Of a stretch of DNA of 64,000 nucleotides, positions 58,541-64,000 are shown one piece after another. The stretch spans positions 1 to 64,000 of the forward strand of contig JADLZK010012337.1 of assembly GCA_015847255.1 (NCBI GenBank), in the 5' to 3' direction. A program made the position numbers and the translations under genes. Below the pieces are notes generated by a model. It ran no database searches. It was given only the letters and a program-made list of their open reading frames with translations, and was not told where the DNA came from. Each line of letters starts with the position of its first letter. Position 1 is the first letter of the stretch. Source of the DNA: Hyparrhenia diplandra. Taxonomy: Eukaryota; Streptophyta; Magnoliopsida; Poales; Poaceae.

Positions 58541-59385
58541 CTCTTGTTCTCCAGGAATTCTTGGATTTCTCGAATTAGCGCCCCGCACCTATTGCAGCGC
58601 TATGAATTTTCTTATACTTTTCTTTGTCAAGATCATAGAGGATGTCCTTGAAAACTTTTACCAACTCAAGATCCCGTCCAACCGAGACAAAAGCTGCACA
58701 GTTATACTGCGATTTTAGGTTGTCATACACAACTCTAGCAAGAGTGGTTTTGCCCAGTCCCCCAACTCCTACGATAGAAACCTTCTTGGTGACCTTCTTG
58801 TCAGGCACCTCATCGTTTGGTTGGGATGGATTCAGCATAGATATGACTTGGTCCCTTGAGTTGTCAACGCCAATAAGCTGTGCCAGTTCTTTGAACATAG
58901 CAGTAAGGTGAGCATCAATAGTAGTTGTCGCTCTAACAGGCTTAGACATAATAATCTCATCAAATTTGTACTTCTGCCGTCTCTGAGCTATCTCCTGGAG
59001 ATGCTTTTTCATATCTTCGATGGCACCAGCAATACTGCGGCGAGCGGTGGCCTTGCTGAACACTTTGCCCATCTTCTTCATGGCGCGCTTGAGCCGGCTT
59101 GGCTCCATAGGATCACCACTGTCAACGCACACGAGGTAGGTGTCGAGGACATCCTCCATGTCATAGGATGCCTCCCTCACCTCACGCACCCATACCTTGA
59201 CTTGCCCGTTGAGCTGATCCCATGGCACCTCCGTGACCTCCTCGAGGAAGGCATAGATGCTCTGCAGCTCGCTGTGGAGCCACTGCACCTGCTTCTTCAC
59301 ACCCTTCTGGAGCTTGTACTCACCATGGATCAGCTGAAGAAGCTTGGGGGCGAGGCTTCCCAAGCGCCCCCGTCACCACACTCAT
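58541..59385 (-). pseudogene. NLR2 exon 1: coiled coil and P-loop
   Basis: Starts ATG at 59385 (MSVVTGALG). A one-base insertion near 59364-59370 shifts into the long open frame MGSLAPKLLQLIHGEYKLQK. The Rx-type coiled coil follows, with the EDVID-type DMEDVLDTYLV (about 59160), MKKMGKVFSKATARRSIAG and KYKFDEIIMS. The P-loop GVGGLGKTT lies at 58769-58743, then CAAFVSVGRDLELVKVFKDI. Near 58590 one G appears missing from a G run, after which ALIREIQEFLENKR runs to the GT donor at 58540. Both lesions are single bases next to homopolymers, so this exon may be intact in the real genome. Confidence 0.88.
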
Positions 59386-59816
59386 GCTTGGCTTGCTTGG
59401 TAGTCGCTACTGTGTTGGCATGGTATCCAGTGGGAGAAGATTTGTTGTGGATGCAATGCACAGCCTCACTTGCTAACGAAGTTATAATGGCTGTCCCGCT
59501 CTGCACACCCATTGGTCGCACACTCACATCAGTACTTCAACTTTAATCATGCGGCACCATGACATGCTTTACCATTTTTTTCTATTTCACACGAAAAGAT
59601 GTCCGTAATCACTCTCGCTCGTTATCTCCTCTGCCAAACACAAAGAATAAGAGCCACGAAAAGCAGGATGCCAATTATGTGACTTTTTAGCTTTGCAAAC
59701 AAGATTCTCCACCTCTGCAAATCTTTTTTGGCGATAAGCCTCAAAAAAGCTTCTAACTGTTCAAGATGCCTTAGCTGCTAACCACCAGGATGCTTTTGTA
59801 GCTTTAGCAGTTGTTG
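59386..59816 (-). other. NLR2 upstream region
   Basis: About 430 bp between the NLR2 start codon and the LTR element. It would hold the promoter and 5' untranslated region. No strong TATA element was identified. Confidence 0.4.
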
Positions 59817-59821
59817 GAAAG

Positions 59822-60436
59822 TGTTGGGACATGGCCCCGAGCAGGCAGGCAGAGGTGTCCTAGACAACAGGGAAGCGCTGATTGGCAACCTACGCTGACA
59901 AGTTCATGCTATGATCGTGTTGATTATCTGTCTTTCAGGCAGGACCCAACGCGGAAGACCTCCGCTACAGAACGGGCGAAGATCCCAACTACACGCGGCT
60001 AAAGAGCGCAAGGGCGCCACCTCGAGGAACTTCGGGTCGGCGTCTCGGCCGGGCGGAGGTGGCATGCTCCTCGGACTCCTTCTCCACCGCACGGGAGACA
60101 CCCGGTGGAGGTCGGGCGACCGGGCTCAAGCTAGCCCGGGCGAAGGCCTGGGAGGAGGCGGCGCCAAGGAGTGAAATGCGAGGCCCCCAGCCTTGTTGGC
60201 CAAGAGGGGAATATGCTAGGAAGAATATTGGAGGGCAAATCTGTAATCTTGTATTCCAAGGCAATTGTAAAACTATAAATAGGGGAGCAACCTCCCATTT
60301 TGGTTGGTTGGTGAATACCAATTATGGTCATTTATTATTGAGCTCATTTACGCTTGAGTTCAAGCTTATCTGATTCTCCCCTAGGGCCTCGCCCGGCAGA
60401 GACCCACCGACCGTGTTGAGAACACAAGTTTCAACA
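59822..60436 (+). repeat. 5' LTR of the short LTR element
   Basis: Partner of 61601-62217. Internal landmarks shared by both are TTCATGCTATGAT, CAATTGTAAAACTATAAATA (60262 and 62042) and TTATTATTGAGCTCATTTAC. CTATAAATAGGGGAGCAACC is a good TATA context. Confidence 0.93.
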
Positions 60437-61600
60437 TTGGCGCCCACCGTGGGGCTCGAACCCACGACCACAAGGTTAAGAGCCTTGTTGTCTTGCTTGA
60501 CCGGCATAGAACCAACATTCCATCCACCCGGGATCCCATTTGTTCTTCGGGAGGAGAAGGAAAGCTCCGCCTTCACTGCCTTGGTGGCGGCAGCGGTCGA
60601 ATGTGCAGCACCCGTGCTGGCTCTTCTCGGCGCCATCTGCCATCTTCCGGACCTTTGGATGTTTGTGCAGCTCTTAGAATTTGCAAAAGACATTGATATC
60701 TGGCTTTCCCCCGTACGACTCACATGCCCACAAGCGCCGCCACCGCGGAGCGTGAGAGTCAGTTGGTGGATACGGACTCTGGCGCCTCCAAAATCTGTCG
60801 TAGAAAGGCGAATGGGGTGAGGCGAAGGTCGCACCGTGAAGAAATCTTTGAAAGCAATGCCCCACTCCTCACGGGGCTCCGGCGGCAAGGGCACCGCTTT
60901 GCTTCTTAGGGGAGCTCGACCTCATAATTGGCGAAATGTGGCCCTTCTGGCGGAGGTCGTCCAACATCACCTCAGTCATCTTCGTTGGACCGAGCTCATA
61001 AGTCATGTCCACGTCTTCGCGCCATTAGATCTCCAGCGGGGCGGCCGACGTCCGAAAGGGTCTCCTCTAAGTCACCGTGGGGCGTCCAAGATGCAAGTCT
61101 CGTGAGAGCCGCCAAGCTGTGATGACCGTGCCGGAAGAAGCTGAGTGCGGTCCGAAAATGTCAAAGCGGGGGAAGCGGCCCCTCACGCTAAGCGATTCAA
61201 AACTATCGTGCATGCAACTAAGCAAAGTCCCTAAGCGAGCGAAGGGGAGCAAAGCGCGATCTAGGAACGAGCACAAGCGCGTGAAGGTGGGCAAGAGTAG
61301 CAGGCTCTGGCGATGGCTGGGGGTACCCTCCGCTCCGGGGAGGGGGTCCCCATATATGGTCGCCCGGGCGCCCCTTCGCATTCAGAAATCAATGGGACGC
61401 GACCAACGGCGAGAAAAACGGTCACGCCGCCTCAAAGGCGCGCCTTTTAGTCCGTCCGAGCCGCGGCAGCTTCAGATTTTGCCGGCGAAGGCCCAAGACT
61501 ACACGTGCCGGGGGGAAGGCACCCTCAACACCTCGCCCGGCGCCGTTGAAGGTTGAGAACAAAGGCATGTCTTTGCCTTGGCCGTTCGTCCTCGGGGGAC
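60437..61600 (+). other. Interior of the short LTR element
   Basis: Begins with the primer site TTGGCGCCCACCGTGGGG (60437-60454). It contains GC-rich open frames on both strands (for example 60413-60820 and 61077-61556) with no domain that I recognise. Probably a deleted derivative of a larger gypsy element. Confidence 0.8.
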
Positions 61601-62217
61601 TGTTGGGAGATGGCCCCGGCGGGCGAGCTGTCTGGACAACGAGGAAGTGCGGATTGGCAATCTGCGGCTTGACAAGTTCATGCTATGATTGTGTTGATTA
61701 TCGTCTTTTCAGGAACGGGACCCAACGCAGAAGACCTCCGCTACCAGAACGGGTGAAGATCCCAACTACCGCGGCTAAAGAGCGCGAAGGGCGCCACCTC
61801 CGCGAGGAACCCGGGTCGGCGTCTCGGCGGGCGGAGGTGGATGCTCCTCGGACTCCTTCTCCACCCCACGGGAGACACCCGGCGGAGGTCCGGGCGACCG
61901 GGCTCAAGCTAGCCGGGCGAAGGCCCACCAGAGAAGGCGGCGCGAGGAGTAAAAGTATGCGAAGGCCCCCAGCCTTGTTGGCCAAAGAGGGAATATGCTA
62001 GGAATATTGGAGGGAAAAAACTGTAATCTTGTATTCCTAGGCAATTGTAAAACTATAAATAGGGGAGCAACCTCCCCTTTTGGTTGGTTGGAGAATACCA
62101 ATTATGGTCATTTATTATTGAGCTCATTTACGCTTGAGTTCAAGCTTATCTGATTCTCCCCTAGGGCCTCGCCTGGGCAGAGACCCCACGACCGTGTTGA
62201 GAACACAAGTTTCAACA
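61601..62217 (+). repeat. 3' LTR of the short LTR element
   Basis: Follows the purine-rich tract CTCGGGGGAC. It is collinear with the 5' LTR with small differences and is followed by GAAAG. Confidence 0.93.
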
Positions 62218-62439
62218 GAAAGCGCCCCGTGCAATAACAACATCCCTTGTTCAAAAGTCACAGCAGCAGGCACAAGAGAGGATCGAGTGAAATTCAGCAG
62301 AGCTGCCGACAGGTAAAGCTAGGAAATTTGTGGGTGCATGTTTCCAGAAACGGTAGAGACACAAAGGAAAAGAGATTGACACTAGAGGTGAAGTAGAACA
62401 AAAAGGCAACGTCCGAGCTGCCTTTGTGTGAAGTAGACA

Positions 62440-62700
62440 ATTGCTTGTATAATAAGGGTTCATAATAATGTTATTGTTTGAAGGAAATTAGGTTAATAAA
62501 TTTTCAAAATCTGCAAAGTCAGAAAAACTCAGAGATATTAAAATTTCTGAATTGCACCAGCTGCAACACCACCAACGAAGACAGAAGAGGACATGCAGAG
62601 AGTACATACAGCGTATGCAGGCATGATTGGGACCCAAATTTGGATCACTTTAAGAGAATGCTGGGTTTCGTTTGCCTAAATCAATTTGAGTCGGCGTTGA
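62440..62700. repeat. NLR 3'-flank block, copy d (partial)
   Basis: Resembles 4350-4600 and 17470-17700: GGAAATTAGGTTAATAAATT, AGAGTACATACAGCGTATGC, and AGGCATGATTGGGACCCAAA followed by TTTGGATCACTTTAAGAG. It lies upstream of NLR2 and ends near GGCCACCTCAGAACC. Confidence 0.65.
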
Positions 62701-63164
62701 GGCCACCTCAGAACCAACCATGCAGGCCAGAAGCAGAAAATAGAGTATGGACAGAGTTGAAAACAGAGTACTGACTGAGCTGCCAGAAGCAGAGTGGAAA
62801 CTAGAATACTTATATCCGTTACACTATGGGATATGCTCATTGTTTCCGGTTCTGTAAATCAGGGAAACCCTTTAATTTTTGACATGAGAACAACCAATGT
62901 GAGACCGGGAAAAAAATAGTACTCGGTTATTTATTCCTTCCCCAGTACATGTCAATTTGTATTGCGCCACCAATGGGCCCTGTGGTTCCGGTCACAAGGG
63001 CCGACCACCCAATTTGTTAATGGACTGTAGGCCCACGAGAAGTAGACAAGGGCTGTATTCCACCTCCGTGTCTCATCTTGTCGCCGCGGCTTCTCTGCAA
63101 TCGAGATTCCAGCAAATTATTACTCTGCGGCACGGCTGTGGCATCCGCATATATACAGCTGCAT

Positions 63165-64000
63165 CTGATTGAGGTGAAAGCTTCTCCAGGTGTAAACTTG
63201 TGCACATGCATTATTGTGACACCTTTTGCTCCCAGACAGCTTCTTGTCTATTACTCCAGCTATCAACGGGAATATGAAATTTACGGATGATATTGTTTTG
63301 CGCAATTCTGGTCTTCCCCAATTCTTTTGACTGCCTTGGCAGAGAGGCAATTCAAAAAAGCGCCAGCTTGAGGCAAAGCAAGCTACACATAAAGCCTCCT
63401 CAAACTTTTGCACAACTTAAATACGTTCCAAGCTTATTTAAATGTACGCACGAACCACAGGAAAGTCCAGAAACTAAATAAATAGATAATACAAACCAGG
63501 TGTTCTGAATGAAGAAAAATGTTGCAGGTTCTAAGCAGCACCAGAGTACACTGAAACTTTCATACAACATATTCGAATAGAAAATAGCTCGGGTGAACAT
63601 AAGAATCGATGCAGTCTAGCAGGCTCATAGTCGACTGAACTTGTGGTGATGGGCTGATGTAGTATCGCACGCACTGACGCTAGCACCATTTGAGCTGCGG
63701 CACGGTTCAAGCTGGAACTTGGATCAGGATAACTGATCTGCGAGAGGAAGAAAGTTTGTCAGTAATTTCTACTTAATGCTCTGCAGATATTTTGCTTACA
63801 CCCATGTATTATCAGATGACCAATTAAAGTGCTAACTTCCTACTGAATAATCATAGAAGGATGTGTCATAGACCCTCAAGTGACAGATTAAACAAGCGAC
63901 TTGTGTATAAGTCAAACGAAGGAACCAACCTTCACAGTACATATAATATCAGGATAGGAGACCAGAAAACAGAGTATCTGACAGGTACGGTGGCCAGAAA
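63165..64000. repeat. NLR 3'-flank block, copy e (runs off the window)
   Basis: Collinear with 2210-3060 and, from 63395, with 3495-4100: ATCTGATTGAGGTGAAAGC (63165), CCAAGCTTATTTAAATGTAC (63428) and ACAACATATTCGAATAGAAA (63564). In the other copies an NLR on the minus strand lies just to the right, so a further NLR unit probably begins beyond position 64000. Confidence 0.65.

Larger units (their letters stand above)
17881..59385 (-). pseudogene. NLR2: CC-NB-ARC-LRR gene split by a 38-kb insertion
   Basis: The gene runs from ATG at 59385 to about 17881. Exon 1 (59385-58541) and exon 2 (19863-17881) are separated by 38,677 bp, of which 38,081 bp is a MULE (20168-58248) plus its 10-bp target duplication. 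Without the insertion the intron would be about 0.59 kb, against 187 bp in NLR1. Exon order, strand, intron position and protein motifs match NLR1. Even if such an intron were spliced, exon 2 has stops and frameshifts. The two exons, about 38 kb apart, would normally be annotated as two separate gene fragments. Confidence 0.88.
59822..62217 (+). mobile_element. Short non-autonomous LTR retrotransposon upstream of NLR2
   Basis: LTRs of 615 and 617 bp (59822-60436 and 61601-62217), both starting TGTTGGGA and ending ACACAAGTTTCAACA, flanked by the 5-bp duplication GAAAG (59817-59821 and 62218-62222). The primer site TTGGCGCCCACCGTGGGGC follows the 5' LTR, and a purine-rich CTCGGGGGAC precedes the 3' LTR. 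The interior is only 1,164 bp, GC-rich, with frames that show no gag or pol motif. It is therefore non-autonomous and about 2.4 kb in total. Confidence 0.93.

Noticed and set aside
60413..61556. gag gene of the short LTR element
   Set aside because: The open frames have no gag, protease or polymerase motifs, and overlapping frames are open on the other strand.

Overview
The window is nuclear DNA from a grass, most probably rice or another Oryza. The evidence is two CC-NB-ARC-LRR (NLR) resistance-gene relatives of the monocot type, a Stowaway MITE, a Mutator-like element with the GGAAAAAGTCTACTTAACCCC-type terminus, a CACTA element with plant TNP2/TNPA proteins, a Tat-lineage Ty3/gypsy retrotransposon and a plant L1-type LINE. 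I find no bacterial genes, rRNA genes or convincing functional tRNA genes.

Layout. 1-2200: repeats, a LINE reverse-transcriptase scrap and a Stowaway MITE. 2216-4600: two diverged copies of an NLR 3'-flanking block. 4806-11046, minus strand: NLR1, a pseudogene with a LINE (7400-10569, TSD AATAGTTGATT) inserted between its coiled-coil and NB-ARC coding parts. 11047-16690: gene-poor, locally repetitive DNA. 16690-17760: a third copy of the 3'-flank block. 17881-59385, minus strand: NLR2, a paralogue whose two exons are about 38.7 kb apart. 59822-62217: a short non-autonomous LTR element (TSD GAAAG) just upstream of NLR2. 62440-64000: further copies of the NLR 3'-flank, which suggests another NLR unit past the right edge.

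The 38 kb inside the NLR2 intron is a stack of insertions whose order can be read from target-site duplications. A MULE (20168-58248, 10-bp TSD, about 200-bp TIRs) holds GC-rich fragments and a Tat-lineage gypsy element (LTRs 21063-22995 and 54902-56838). The gag of that gypsy element is split by a minus-strand non-coding LTR element (24120-40179). That element in turn holds a plus-strand copy of its own family (29691-37820, TSD GTGGA). The 3' non-coding part of the gypsy element is split by an 8-kb CACTA transposon (46836-54873, TSD TCT).

How the parts relate. The two NLRs are tandem paralogues, same strand and same exon structure, and both are broken by point lesions as well as by transposons. 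The gypsy element carries the dual RNase H typical of the Tat lineage and, downstream of integrase, an antisense reading frame with a plausible 77-bp intron. The CACTA keeps a TNPA-like gene and only the C-terminal part of TNP2, on opposite strands. The non-coding LTR family has no recognisable gag or pol and would depend on another element for mobility. Many lesions are single-base indels in short homopolymers, so some frameshifts may be consensus errors; others, such as a sense-to-stop change in NLR2, are not of that kind.
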